In this document: piece by piece, positions 27,193 through 35,783 of the stretch
Numbering within the stretch: the stretch's first letter is position 1
Layout of the letters: the number at the start of each line of letters is the position of its first letter
NCBI RefSeq assembly: GCF_021390645.1
Contig: NZ_JAJEJT010000003.1
Span: 62,001-126,000 of the forward strand
Reading direction: 5' to 3'
From: Paraburkholderia flagellata
GTDB lineage: Bacteria > Pseudomonadota > Gammaproteobacteria > Burkholderiales > Burkholderiaceae
DNA: 64,000 nucleotides
Notes under the pieces: generated by a model
The model's database searches: none
The model's input: the letters and a program-made list of their open reading frames with translations, nothing else
What the model was told of the DNA's origin: nothing
Program-made: the position numbers and the translations under genes

Positions 27193-28419
27193 ATGAAGTC
27201 TCTATTCGCCGTATTCGGCGTCGTAGCATGTAGTGCGGCCATCGCGACGCTCGTGTCGTGCGGCGGCGGTTCCAGTTCCAGCTCCAGTAACGGTTCGAAC
27301 GGGACGAGCGCGCCCGTCCAGTCGTCGTTCGCCGTGACGGCCCTTGTTTCGGATGGCGCGGTGGCGGCCGCGCACGTCGACGGGAATCTGAAAAACCCGT
27401 GGGGCATCGTCTTCAATCCGAACGGTTTCGTCTGGGTTGCGGACAACGGCACCAATGTCGCGACGCTGTATGACGGCAATGGTGTGCCGCAGTCGCTGAT
27501 CGTCGCGATTCCCAGCGGCAAGAACGGTTCAGCTTCGCCCACGGGCATCGTCTTCAACGGCACACAGAGTTTCACGGTCACGGAAAACGGCAAGTCTGGC
27601 GTGGCGGCCTTCATCTTTACCGGCGAAGGCGGCACCATCACCGCGTGGGCGCCAGCGGTCGGACCGACCAACGCATTCGTCATGTACGACGATGGCACGG
27701 GCGGCGCCGTGTACAAGGGTCTCGCGCTCGCGACGATGAACAACGCCAACTTCCTCTACGCGACCGACTTCCATAACAACAAGATCGACGTTTTCAATAC
27801 CTCGTTCAGCAAGGTCACGATGCCCGGCGCGTTCACGGACCCTGCAATGCCGGCCGGTTTCGCGCCGTTTGGCATTCAGGCGATCGGCTCGAATCTGTTC
27901 GTCACCTACGCGAAGCAAGACGCGGCCAAACATGACGATGTCGCGGGTGCGGGGCTCGGCATGGTCGACGTGTACGACACGGCCGGCAACCTGAAGCAGC
28001 GCTTCGCGACGGGGGGGCCGCTCAACGCGCCGTGGGGCATTGCGCAAGCGCCCGCTAATTTCGGCTCGATGAGCGGCGCGATACTGATCGGCAATTTCGG
28101 CGATGGCACGATCAACGCGTTCAATGCATCGAGCGGTTTGTCGATGGGGCCACTCGTTGGGTCGAACGGCAACGCGATCGTCGAGCCGGGCGTGTGGGGC
28201 ATCGCGTTCGGCAATAACCTCAGCAATCAGCCTTCCAATACGCTGTTTTTCGCGGCGGGGCCGAATGACGAAGCCGACGGCGTGTATGGAAGGATCGATC
28301 TGAATGTAACGTCGAACCCAGGCACGGTTACGGGCACCGGCACAAGCACGGGCACCGGCACAAGCACGGGCACCGGCACAAGCACGGGCGCAGGGACGGG
28401 CATGGGCATGGGCATGTAG
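27193..28419 (+). CDS. TIGR03118-type beta-propeller lipoprotein
   Basis: A 408-residue protein. The signal peptide ends in LVSC followed by GGGSSSSSSNGSNG, a lipoprotein anchor with a flexible tether. The body has repeated blades such as LKNPWGIVFNPNGFVWVADN, APFGIQAIGSNLFVTYA and APWGIAQAPANFG, matching the TIGR03118 family, whose function is unknown. The C-terminus is a low-complexity tail built from an 18-base direct repeat (see the repeat entry). AGGAG precedes the ATG. Confidence 0.8.
   Translation: MKSLFAVFGVVACSAAIATLVSCGGGSSSSSSNGSNGTSAPVQSSFAVTALVSDGAVAAAHVDGNLKNPWGIVFNPNGFVWVADNGTNVATLYDGNGVPQSLIVAIPSGKNGSASPTGIVFNGTQSFTVTENGKSGVAAFIFTGEGGTITAWAPAVGPTNAFVMYDDGTGGAVYKGLALATMNNANFLYATDFHNNKIDVFNTSFSKVTMPGAFTDPAMPAGFAPFGIQAIGSNLFVTYAKQDAAKHDDVAGAGLGMVDVYDTAGNLKQRFATGGPLNAPWGIAQAPANFGSMSGAILIGNFGDGTINAFNASSGLSMGPLVGSNGNAIVEPGVWGIAFGNNLSNQPSNTLFFAAGPNDEADGVYGRIDLNVTSNPGTVTGTGTSTGTGTSTGTGTSTGAGTGMGMGM
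28333..28389 (+). repeat. Tandem 18-bp repeat encoding Thr-Gly-Ser tail
   Basis: The unit ACCGGCACAAGCACGGGC is repeated three times in tandem with a degenerate fourth copy, encoding TGTSTG repeats at the C-terminus of the propeller lipoprotein. Such short in-frame repeats can change copy number. Confidence 0.75.
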
Positions 28420-28422
28420 CGC

Positions 28423-29103
28423 TCAACGTCCGTGCGCTGACTCGATGCCAAGCAGGATGAGATCGATTCCGGCGAGAAAATCGGCGCGGTCATCGTGACC
28501 GCGCAACTGTCTGGCCACGTTGCGGGTGAACGGATAGTCGTCGGGATCGAGCTGTGACCACACAGACGCGACCTCGTCCAGAAAGTGGGTTCGATCCGCG
28601 TCTTGGTCGCGAGCGATTTGCGCATTCGCCGCGTTCTGGCCGCTCACGCCGAGGATGTAACTCAGCAACGCGGACACCGTTGCCCACTGCGCGTCGTCAG
28701 GCACGTCGAGCGCGAGAATCTGCTGGCCTATGCGTTCGAGCAGGCGAACCATAGGCAACTGCGCTGGGTCTCGCGCGAGCACCGAGCCAACCCACGGATG
28801 GGCGTCGATCGCGTCGAACATACCCAGCGCGAGCGCGCGAATTGCCTCTCGTGGCGTCGCGCTGGGTAATGGCGCGTCCATTGTCCGGGCGACGATGGCG
28901 TCGCAGGCCGCGCTCAGCAGATCGCTCTTGTTTTCGACGTGCCAGTAAATCGCGCCAGGACCGGTCGCGAGTCGCTCGGCCAGTGCGCGAAACGTGAGGC
29001 CGCTTTCTCCGCTGCTATCCAGAAGCTCGATCGACGCCTCGATGATTCGCTCGCGTGAGAGTGAGTCTTCGCGCCGTTGGACGCCCCGCGCTTTCTTGAC
29101 CAT
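28423..29103 (-). CDS. TetR-family regulator of the TetX-like gene
   Basis: A 226-residue repressor. The N-terminal helix-turn-helix region contains RERIIEASIELLDSSGESGL and TFRALAERLATGPGAIYWHV, typical of TetR proteins, followed by a ligand domain with a TetR_C-like helix pattern. It is divergent from the flavin monooxygenase at 29203, with two matching palindromes between them. It therefore probably represses both genes until a toxic substrate binds. Confidence 0.88.
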   Translation of the reverse strand: MVKKARGVQRREDSLSRERIIEASIELLDSSGESGLTFRALAERLATGPGAIYWHVENKSDLLSAACDAIVARTMDAPLPSATPREAIRALALGMFDAIDAHPWVGSVLARDPAQLPMVRLLERIGQQILALDVPDDAQWATVSALLSYILGVSGQNAANAQIARDQDADRTHFLDEVASVWSQLDPDDYPFTRNVARQLRGHDDRADFLAGIDLILLGIESAHGR

Positions 29104-29122
29104 GCTTCCTCTTGACGCCTCT

Positions 29123-29135
29123 GGAACAATGTTCC
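29123..29135. promoter_or_regulatory. TetR operator copy 1
   Basis: GGAACAATGTTCC is a perfect palindrome (GGAAC, 3-base spacer, GTTCC) 20 bases before the TetR start and 68 bases before the monooxygenase ATG. It matches operator copy 2. Confidence 0.7.
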
Positions 29136-29145
29136 ATATTACTAT

Positions 29146-29158
29146 GGAACGGCGTTCC
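29146..29158. promoter_or_regulatory. TetR operator copy 2
   Basis: GGAACGGCGTTCC is a second perfect palindrome with the same arms, 23 bases from the first centre to centre, so both lie close to the same DNA face (about two helical turns). Confidence 0.7.
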
Positions 29159-29202
29159 AGGCGAGCGCCGTAGTTTTAACGGTCAGGCGAGCAAGGAGCA
29201 GG

Positions 29203-30330
29203 ATGGAGACATCGATTGCAATCATCGGTGCGGGCCTCGGCGGACTCATGCTTGCGCGGGTTCTCCACGTTCACGGTATTGCTTCGACGATCTTTGAGTC
29301 GGAAGCCTCGGCGCATGCACGATCGCAGGGCGGCATGCTCGATATCCACGAGAACAACGGGCAGTTCGCACTCAAGTCGGCGGGACTCTTCGACCGCTTC
29401 CTCGAGATCGTCCATCCCGGCGGTCAGGCGACGCGGGTTCTCGACAAGCATGGCCGGGTTCTTTACGAGCAACCGGACGATGGTACAGGCGGACGACCCG
29501 AAGTCCCTCGTGGCGCATTGCGGCGGATCCTGCTCGAATCGCTCCCTGCCGGCACGGTGCGGTGGGGACATAAAGTCATCGCGGTGTCTGTGCTCGGCGG
29601 TGGCCGGCACGTTGCGACCTTTGCTAACGGCTCCACCGCGACGACCGACCTTCTAGTGGGCGCCGATGGGGCGTGGTCGAAAGTCCGCCCGCTTCTATCG
29701 GACGCGAATCCGGCCTACGTCGGCACTGTGTTCGTCGAGACGTATCTGTTCGATTGCGACTCGCGTCACAAGGCGAGCGCCGAAGCGGTTGGCGAAGGCG
29801 CAATGTTTGCGCTCGCGCCGGGCAAAGGCATCGTCGCGCATCGCGAGCCGGGCGGCGTGCTGCACACGTACGTACAACTGAATCAGTCGAAAGACTGGAT
29901 CGACAGCATCGACCAGTCCGACCCGGCAGTCGTTGCGGCCACGGTTGCGAAAGCGTTCGATGGCTGGGCGCCGGAACTGACTGCGCTCATCACCGATGGC
30001 GAAACGCCTCCCGTGTTCCGCCCGATTCATGCACTCCCTGACGAGCACAAATGGCCGCGCACACCTGGCGTGACGTTGCTTGGCGATGCAGCGCACTTGA
30101 TGATCCCGTCTGGTGAAGGGGCCAACCTGGCCATGTTCGACGGCGCCGAACTCGCGAGCGCCATTGCTACGCATCCCGGCGACATGGAAGCCGCGCTCCT
30201 TGCGTACGAGTCAACACTTTTCCCTAGCAGTGCGTGCGAAGCGGCGGCGGCAAAAGAGGTGCTCAATGTTTGTCTCGGAGACGATTCGCCGCGTAGTCTG
30301 GTCGACTTCTTTGTGTCCCATCAACCATAG
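29203..30330 (+). CDS. FAD-dependent monooxygenase, TetX-like
   Basis: A 375-residue flavoprotein hydroxylase. It has the FAD-binding IIGAGLGGLMLARVLHVHG at the N-terminus, the DLLVGADGAWSKVR motif near 160 and LLGDAAHLMIPSGEGANLAM near 290, all standard for this class. SQGGMLDIHENNGQFAL is the segment that links it to the TetX group of tetracycline-modifying enzymes, but the true substrate is unknown. AAGGAG precedes ATG 29203. A TetR regulator and twin operators lie upstream, the usual arrangement for substrate-induced detoxification. Confidence 0.85.
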   Translation: METSIAIIGAGLGGLMLARVLHVHGIASTIFESEASAHARSQGGMLDIHENNGQFALKSAGLFDRFLEIVHPGGQATRVLDKHGRVLYEQPDDGTGGRPEVPRGALRRILLESLPAGTVRWGHKVIAVSVLGGGRHVATFANGSTATTDLLVGADGAWSKVRPLLSDANPAYVGTVFVETYLFDCDSRHKASAEAVGEGAMFALAPGKGIVAHREPGGVLHTYVQLNQSKDWIDSIDQSDPAVVAATVAKAFDGWAPELTALITDGETPPVFRPIHALPDEHKWPRTPGVTLLGDAAHLMIPSGEGANLAMFDGAELASAIATHPGDMEAALLAYESTLFPSSACEAAAAKEVLNVCLGDDSPRSLVDFFVSHQP

Positions 30331-30402
30331 CCGCATGCCGCTTCGCGGCCTCGTTGTCTGATTTGTCAACAGTGTGTCGCAAATGGGGCACTTGCGTCTT
30401 TA

Positions 30403-30427
30403 AACTCCGACTCATAGAATCCGAGTT
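30403..30427. promoter_or_regulatory. Rrf2-type dyad upstream of the NDH-2-like gene
   Basis: The 25-base element begins AACTCCGACTC and ends ATCCGAGTT, with outer arms AACTC/GAGTT complementary and 9 of 12 positions symmetric. Its left half, AACTCCGA, recurs in the promoter of the Rrf2 gene downstream (minus strand, 32371-32378). It resembles IscR/Rrf2 sites and also overlaps a possible -10 (TAGAAT). Confidence 0.5.
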
Positions 30428-30534
30428 ATGCGTTGCGCAGGCGCGGCGCAGGTCCCCGACCGGAGATTGCGGCGCGAGCCACGCGAAGCGAGCGCTCCAC
30501 TGAATTCACGTATTCCTGCATTGGAGAAGCAAAA

Positions 30535-31740
30535 ATGTCGAAGCGTATTCTTGTTATTGGGGCCGGCTTCGCCGGCATGTGGAGCGCGCTGAGCGCGGCT
30601 CGGCTGCTCGATGAGCAAGGACGCACGGACGTGGAGATCACGCTGGTCGCACCCGACCCGCACCTGCATGTCCGTCCGCGTCTGTACGAAGAGGGCCCTG
30701 CGAACTTCAGGGCGCCGCTCACGGAGATCTTCGAGGCGACCGGCGTCACGTTCATACAGGGCACGGTCGAGCGCATTCACGTGGCGCGTCGCGCGGTGGA
30801 TCTGACCGGCGTGGACGGCCAGTCCTCTACGCTCGGCTATGACCGCCTCGTGCTGGCGACCGGTAGCCGGCTGTTCCGCCCGTCGATTCCGGGCCTGGCC
30901 GAACACACCTTCAGCGTGGATCAGACCGACGAAGCGGTCGAACTGGAAGTGCACATCCAGAGTCTGGCCAGCCAGCCGGACTCGCCCGCGCGCAATACCG
31001 TGGTGGTGGCGGGCGGCGGATTCACCGGCATCGAGACCGCCGCGGAAATGCCAGCACGCCTGCGCGCGGCGCTGGGCGAGCACGCAAATGTGAAGGTGAT
31101 CATCGTCGAGCGCAACGGTGAGATCGGCCCCGACCTCGGCGCGGGCCCGCGTCCCGTTATCGAAGAGGCGCTGGGCTCGCTCGGCGTGTCCTGGAAGCTC
31201 GGCTCGGGTGTGGCTTCAGTGGACGCCGGAGGCGTCACGACAGCGGACGGTGAGCGCATCGAATCGCATACGGTGATCTGGACAGCCGGGCTGCGCGCAA
31301 GCACGTTGACCGCGCAGATTCCAGGCAGGCTCGATGGAACGGGGCGTCTTCACGTCGATCGTAACCTCGCGGTGGAGGGTGTACCCGGTGTCTACGCAAC
31401 GGGCGACGTCGCCCGCGCGGCCACCGACGACGAAGGCAATCACACGATGATGTCGTGTCAGCACGCGATGAATCTGGGGCGCTCGGCAGGCCATAACGTC
31501 GCGGCCGATCTGCTCGGCCTCGATCAGATTCCGTATAGTCAGCCGAAGTACGTGACGTGTCTGGATCTGGGCCCGTGGGGCGCGGTCTATACGGAAGGGT
31601 GGGAGCGCGAGGTGAAGTTGCAGGGCGCCGAGGCGAAGAAGCTCAAGCACCAGATCAACTCCGAGTGGATCTACCCGCCTCGCGCGGACCGTGAGCAGGC
31701 GCTCGCCGCCGCAGATCCGCTTCGCATCGTGGTCGCCTGA
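30535..31740 (+). CDS. NAD(P)/FAD oxidoreductase, type II NADH dehydrogenase-like
   Basis: A 401-residue flavoprotein. The FAD site is KRILVIGAGFAGMWSALSAAR, the NAD site is NTVVVAGGGFTGIETAAEMP near 160, and the second FAD motif is GVYATGDVARA near 290. It lacks a clear membrane anchor. The likely reaction is electron transfer from NAD(P)H to quinone or another acceptor. ATG 30535 follows GGAGAAGC; the upstream extension is not conserved-looking. A Rrf2-type regulator lies just downstream on the other strand and shares a promoter motif with it. Confidence 0.85.
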   Translation: MSKRILVIGAGFAGMWSALSAARLLDEQGRTDVEITLVAPDPHLHVRPRLYEEGPANFRAPLTEIFEATGVTFIQGTVERIHVARRAVDLTGVDGQSSTLGYDRLVLATGSRLFRPSIPGLAEHTFSVDQTDEAVELEVHIQSLASQPDSPARNTVVVAGGGFTGIETAAEMPARLRAALGEHANVKVIIVERNGEIGPDLGAGPRPVIEEALGSLGVSWKLGSGVASVDAGGVTTADGERIESHTVIWTAGLRASTLTAQIPGRLDGTGRLHVDRNLAVEGVPGVYATGDVARAATDDEGNHTMMSCQHAMNLGRSAGHNVAADLLGLDQIPYSQPKYVTCLDLGPWGAVYTEGWEREVKLQGAEAKKLKHQINSEWIYPPRADREQALAAADPLRIVVA

Positions 31741-31832
31741 TCCTTCAGGAGGACGAAGAATCTGCCTGTACGCGCAAGTCTCATTGGAGGCTGCGCGTTT
31801 TTTCGCTGGAAGGGTTCACAAAGCGTCGCTTG

Positions 31833-32348
31833 CTATCCGCGACGATTGGCGGCGCGTTCCGCAAACCAGTCCACCACATGATGGTGATAGCTGGCGGGCG
31901 CCTTTGAATACGCGCGAGTAGCGAGATCGGCAAGCGAGTGTTGCTTGAGCTCCGCACGCATGGCGCGCTCGGCGCCCTGCATCACGGCATGTATCGAGCA
32001 GGTGCCGCGTGTGGCCCACGTGGGCGGTTCGTCGTTGAAAACCGCACACTGGCCGCGCACCTCGCGACAGTCGAAGAGCGCCTTCTCGCCGTCGATGGCG
32101 TCCACCACGTCCAGCACCGAAATATTCCGCGCGGATTTCGCGAGCCTGAAACCACCGCGTATGCCTTCGGTCGACTCGACGATGCCAGCTTTGGCGAGCC
32201 GCGTGAAGAGCTTGGCGGCGTAGTCGACCGGCACACCCTGCATTTCCGCCAGGTCGCGCACGCTCGCCTCACGTACGCCAGCAGGCGTGCCGGCAAGATA
32301 AAGCAGGCAATGCAATCCGTATTCGACGCCCGTGCTGATATGTGACAT
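31833..32348 (-). CDS. Rrf2-family transcriptional regulator
   Basis: A 171-residue regulator. The winged helix is in VEYGLHCLLYLAGTPAG through GIVESTEGIRGGFRLAK. Three cysteines follow (FDCREVRGQC, then TRGTC), spaced C-x6-C-x15-C, unlike the tight clusters of IscR or NsrR, so a variant iron-sulfur or redox-thiol sensor is possible. The start is 32348; the upstream frame is a random extension. It is convergent with the NDH-2-like gene, and a shared AACTCCGA motif suggests it controls that gene and itself. Confidence 0.85.
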   Translation of the reverse strand: MSHISTGVEYGLHCLLYLAGTPAGVREASVRDLAEMQGVPVDYAAKLFTRLAKAGIVESTEGIRGGFRLAKSARNISVLDVVDAIDGEKALFDCREVRGQCAVFNDEPPTWATRGTCSIHAVMQGAERAMRAELKQHSLADLATRAYSKAPASYHHHVVDWFAERAANRRG

Positions 32349-32370
32349 GGTTATACGACGACTTTGTGTA

Positions 32371-32378
32371 TCGGAGTT
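32371..32378 (-). promoter_or_regulatory. AACTCCGA motif before the Rrf2 gene
   Basis: On the minus strand AACTCCGA lies about 25 bases before the Rrf2 start, and a partial opposite half (AGTCG) follows it. The same octamer begins the dyad before the NDH-2-like gene, suggesting autoregulation. Confidence 0.4.
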
Positions 32379-32550
32379 GTTAGGGTAGCGCAGTGTGGCG
32401 CGGAAGTCATCCGCTGTGTCGTACGCTGCGTCATCTGCTACGTCGAGTGCGGGCGGCCAGGCCATCATGGACGCGACGCGCGAATTCCTGTGCGAACATA
32501 CGCGTGGAAGTAGCGCTTTTCCTCGGTTGACACGACCCGAAGGAGGCAGC

Positions 32551-32940
32551 ATGAACAGAAACGGTGCGAACGGCACGATCGGCCCGATGGTGTTTGTTGC
32601 TATTGCGAGCTGCGCTGCCTGTGCGAACAGCGCGAACGCGCAAACCGGCGTGAACGAGCTGGCCGGTGTGGCCGTGCAAAGAGTATCGGCATCGACGCCC
32701 GGTAGCCGGCCGGATACCTCGGTGGTGCGTGACGTTCGCCGCGCCCTCAGGCGCGTTCCGGATCTCGACGATTCGGACATTCACATTCGGGTTAGCCGTG
32801 GCGTCGTCACACTCACGGGTTCGGTGCCAGAGACCTGGCAGATCTCGCGGGCTGCCAATGCAGCAAGATCGGTTCTGGGTGTGACGGCCGTGACGAACCG
32901 GTTGAAAGCGCAGAAAGAGGATGCCGCGGCCAGCGAATAG
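32551..32940 (+). CDS. Exported BON-domain protein
   Basis: A 129-residue protein with a Sec signal peptide ending near ANSANA (about residue 30). Residues about 55-120 form one BON domain: TSVVRDVRRALRRVPDL, IHIRVSRGVVTLTGSVPE, then AANAARSVLGVTAVTNRL. BON proteins act at the outer membrane or periplasm and often appear in stress responses. AAGGAGG sits at the ideal distance from ATG 32551. Confidence 0.88.
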   Translation: MNRNGANGTIGPMVFVAIASCAACANSANAQTGVNELAGVAVQRVSASTPGSRPDTSVVRDVRRALRRVPDLDDSDIHIRVSRGVVTLTGSVPETWQISRAANAARSVLGVTAVTNRLKAQKEDAAASE

Positions 32941-33019
32941 CGTCTCGCGCGCACTCCTGCCTCTTGCAACGCCTCTGGACGGGCGGATTCCCGATCTTTC
33001 CTTGCACTGACGCAAAATA

Positions 33020-33035
33020 CTGTATAAATTAACAG
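33020..33035. promoter_or_regulatory. LexA-type SOS box
   Basis: CTGTATAAATTAACAG fits the consensus CTGT-N8-ACAG exactly, with an AT-rich core. It overlaps the probable -10 region and lies 30 bases before the start of the 94-residue gene, the usual position for LexA repression. Confidence 0.65.
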
Positions 33036-33064
33036 TATGTGTTTACGTCCAGTAGGAGCGTCGC

Positions 33065-33349
33065 ATGGAATCGCTAATCCGCATCGTGAATGACGAAGAC
33101 CGTCAGGCGTTTGAATGGCTGCTCGCAAATGTAGGTGCGGATCGCGTTGCGGCAGCCGCACAGCGGCTTGCTGGCGCCGGGAAGCGGCCGTTCGTTTCCG
33201 CGCTGTGCCGATACCTGGGCGCGTGGCCTCCTGCTGCACGTCGCGCCCGCAAGATCGAGCCCGTTCATACGGCGGTCGGCGATCTGCATCTGGCGCGCAT
33301 CCGCGAACTGCTCACGCAACGCAATGCGGTGAAAGTTGGCGCACATTGA
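33065..33349 (+). CDS. Small protein with a LexA box, function unknown
   Basis: A 94-residue Arg/Ala-rich protein starting MESLIRIVNDEDRQAFEWLL. ATG 33065 has GGAG 7 bases upstream. The first 40 residues look helical and amphipathic, and the rest is basic, so it may bind nucleic acid or protein. I recognise no family. The perfect LexA box just upstream suggests induction by DNA damage, for example as a small checkpoint or recombination accessory protein; this role is inference. Confidence 0.6.
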   Translation: MESLIRIVNDEDRQAFEWLLANVGADRVAAAAQRLAGAGKRPFVSALCRYLGAWPPAARRARKIEPVHTAVGDLHLARIRELLTQRNAVKVGAH

Positions 33350-33769
33350 TCTGCCGGTCCACCGTCGTTCGAGCGCATAACAGCGCCGCCCTGGCAATCC
33401 GCTTGCGATGAGTTCTCATTGCAAGCGCTGTCTTGTTTGACGTCTTGCGTCATCAGCCAGTCCAAACCCCGTAATTCGTCCTTTGTTGTCTGACTGGCTG
33501 AGATGAAATCTGACAAGTCAATTTTTCGCATGCCTGTTCGAAACTCTCCGCCGGCATAAGTCGGGGTCAACTAACTTGCGCAATGAATTGGGGAAACTCC
33601 TGACTCATCCTTATTCATAACGCGGATTTAACAAAGTTAGAATCAAGCCTCTAGATCGACGCCGGCACTCGTTTCTGAATGGGTAACGCCACTCGCGTTG
33701 CGAAGCCATACATCAAACGCGGTCGATACAGACATAACGATTGATGAAATGCACGGGGGGTAAATTAGT
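33350..33769. other. Intergenic region, no gene seen
   Basis: About 420 bases between the LexA-box gene and the phasin. It is AT-richer than its surroundings in the second half. No frame longer than about 100 codons looks real. It probably holds the phasin promoter, which I could not place. Confidence 0.45.
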
Positions 33770-34063
33770 ATGCCTAATCAAAAATTCGCGGGCGCGGAAA
33801 GCGGATCGTGGGCCGCAAATTTCACTACAGTGACTGGTCATCTGTTCGATGGATTTTGTGAACTGGCGCGCCTGAATCTCGCGACTTGCAGGTCGATATT
33901 CGCTGGTTCGCGAGAACACCTCGAAGGCGTGTTGTCCGCGCAGACGCCGGAGCAATTTGTCCGCAACCAGGCCGATATATTGCCTTGGGTCGCTTCGCAG
34001 GCGGCTGGCTACACGCGCGCATGCATGGAAATCGCATCGGACACTGCGACGAAGCTGAGGTAG
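33770..34063 (+). CDS. Phasin-like protein, short
   Basis: A 97-residue helical protein with the phasin pattern: ANFTTVTGHLFDGFCELARLN, then SREHLEGVLSAQTPEQFVRN. It should coat polyhydroxyalkanoate granules. Typical PhaP proteins are about 180 residues, so this is a short member or a truncated one, ending soon after AGYTRACMEIASDTATKLR. A run of G residues lies before ATG 33770. phaJ and phaC are found 10 kb away, not beside it. Confidence 0.7.
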   Translation: MPNQKFAGAESGSWAANFTTVTGHLFDGFCELARLNLATCRSIFAGSREHLEGVLSAQTPEQFVRNQADILPWVASQAAGYTRACMEIASDTATKLR

Positions 34064-34154
34064 CACGCGTCGCGATTGGGCGACGCGTGTGGTCATAAGC
34101 GCGATCCAATGCGACGAAGCGCAAAGAAGCGGGATCATGCGGGAGGGAAATAAC

Positions 34155-34352
34155 ATGTTGAGCCCCCACGAACTTGCCACGTTGATGCTCATAAAGAATG
34201 CGCCTGGGCGAATCGAGCCCGACCGGGAGGAACTCTGGGCGCTTCGCGACCTTCATCTGGTCATCGTCGATACGCCGGAATCCGGTTTCCCAACGCCCCG
34301 CGTGACGCCTCAAGGCGATGCACTCTTGAGAGCGGTCGCCCGCGTGCGCTGA
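34155..34352 (+). CDS. Small conserved-looking protein, unknown function
   Basis: A 65-residue acidic-basic mixed protein (MLSPHELATLMLIKNAPGRI...). GGGAGGG lies 5-10 bases before ATG 34155. Its layout (LxxLxxLxLV then PRVTPQGDALLRAV) resembles a small winged-helix-like fragment, but no family can be named. It lies in a row of short same-strand genes. Confidence 0.5.
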   Translation: MLSPHELATLMLIKNAPGRIEPDREELWALRDLHLVIVDTPESGFPTPRVTPQGDALLRAVARVR

Positions 34353-34452
34353 TTGGCGGTCAAGGCCGCATAGCCTGTCACATGAACAGGCTATATTCAG
34401 AGTGCGTTGCTCACAAATGGGTTGCGATCCGCATGGATCTGAGGAGACTGAC

Positions 34453-34611
34453 GTGGACCAGTCCTGGCTGGGTGTGGCTGCCGGCACGATCGTGCTTGTG
34501 ATAGCCGCAGTTAGTGTCACCGCTCACTACCGGCGCGAACGGCGCAGGGCCGATTTGCTGCGCAATCTCGACCACCACGATTGGTGCCGCTGGACCAGGG
34601 TTAGACGCTGA
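34453..34611 (+). CDS. 52-residue single-pass membrane protein
   Basis: GTG 34453 with GAGGAG 6 bases upstream gives a short protein with one hydrophobic helix (WLGVAAGTIVLVIAAVSVTA, residues about 4-23) and a basic tail (RRERRRADLLRN). It would insert with the tail in the cytoplasm. The length and clear ribosome site make it plausible, but there is no family evidence. Confidence 0.45.
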   Translation: MDQSWLGVAAGTIVLVIAAVSVTAHYRRERRRADLLRNLDHHDWCRWTRVRR

Positions 34612-34776
34612 GAACCCCGGTGCTGCGCTATAGCGCAGGGGGCAGAATTCGCTAGTCGATTTCCATTTGCTTAGGACAATTGATCGATTGCCAGCTATCG
34701 ATCGTTATCGTTCGAGCGGTGCGTATGCGGATGACATGCTACGATCGGCGGCATCTCACTTCAATTTGTGCGAGCC

Positions 34777-35370
34777 ATGGCGACGTTGTATGACTTGCTG
34801 GGCGTAAGCGACGACGCGAGCGACGCAGACATCAAGCGGGCCTACCGCAGGGCCGCAATGAAAGCGCATCCCGACCGTAATATGGGAAGCGAAGCCTCTG
34901 CCCATGCGCAGTTCCAGGAGATCAAGGAAGCTTACGCGATTCTTTCCGATCCGGCGCAGCGCAGCGTCTACGACGCGGTCTATGCCGAGGAAATGGGGCG
35001 CCTCGCCCGTGAACAGGCAGAAGAGGCGCGTTTGCAGGAGGTGGCGCGTCAGGAGGCGTATGCGCGGTACGTTGGCGTGGCCATGCGCTTCGCCGAGCAG
35101 GGCTACAACCGCGACGTCGTGTTCGGCGCACTGCTCGCTGGCGACTGTGAAACCGGGCTGGCCGGGCGTATTGCCGATGGTGCGCTCGCGCTGCACCTGT
35201 CGCGTCAGGCGAACAACTCCGTGCCGCGCGACGCTCGGGAACCGGACGAGGCGATGCAGCCATCTCCATCGCATAGCGCCGGAGATGACGAGTCGCAAAA
35301 AGCCGACGATCGTCGTCACGCGAACCTCTTCAGCGCGATCTGGCACGGTATGTTCGGATTGCATCCCTGA
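34777..35370 (+). CDS. DnaJ-domain protein
   Basis: A 197-residue protein whose first 70 residues are a J domain: [20 protein letters not shown], then the HPD motif in KAHPDRN. This region stimulates Hsp70 ATPase. A helical, Glu-rich segment follows (about 80-110), then a disordered tail. It lacks the Gly/Phe and zinc-finger parts of DnaJ, so it is an Hsp40 of the specialised type. ATG 34777 is preferred to the GTG 9 bases earlier. Confidence 0.85.
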   Translation: MATLYDLLGVSDDASDADIKRAYRRAAMKAHPDRNMGSEASAHAQFQEIKEAYAILSDPAQRSVYDAVYAEEMGRLAREQAEEARLQEVARQEAYARYVGVAMRFAEQGYNRDVVFGALLAGDCETGLAGRIADGALALHLSRQANNSVPRDAREPDEAMQPSPSHSAGDDESQKADDRRHANLFSAIWHGMFGLHP

Positions 35371-35453
35371 ACACGTACCGATGCCAAAATAAGCCGCTTG
35401 TGCAAGAGCAGGCGTACGATAGTGACCGAAACACTACTCAGCGTGGTCACCCT

Positions 35454-35783
35454 ATGACTTCGAACTCACATGCCGCCCGCGACGTCGACACAGAGGCATT
35501 GGCAACCTTGTCAGAGTACCTGGAGCTTGCGCTCGACAAGGGGGGGAGCCTGATTCTCGTTCGCACGCCTGGCGGGAAAAGCGAGGTCTATCTGGGCGAT
35601 CCCGCTCTGTTGCAGGAAGACTGGGCGCACCTTGGTGCGATTCCCGAGCCGGTGGCTCGGGCGATACTCGAAGGCACGCGCTCCGGGCTCAACGAACTGA
35701 CTATCCAGGCGCAAAGCTATCGTTTTGTACGGCTGTTCGCTCAGGTCGCCGATGTGGGGGCAGTCGTCTTCGTCGCGGCCTGA
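35454..35783 (+). CDS. Hypothetical protein
   Basis: A 109-residue protein starting MTSNSHAARDVDTEALATLS. It has a mixed alpha/beta look (GGSLILVRTPGGKSEVYLGD, then RFVRLFAQVADVGAVVFVAA) but no recognised domain. It lies on the same strand between the DnaJ-like and H-NS genes, 80-120 bases from each. The call rests on codon use and continuity only. Confidence 0.55.
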   Translation: MTSNSHAARDVDTEALATLSEYLELALDKGGSLILVRTPGGKSEVYLGDPALLQEDWAHLGAIPEPVARAILEGTRSGLNELTIQAQSYRFVRLFAQVADVGAVVFVAA

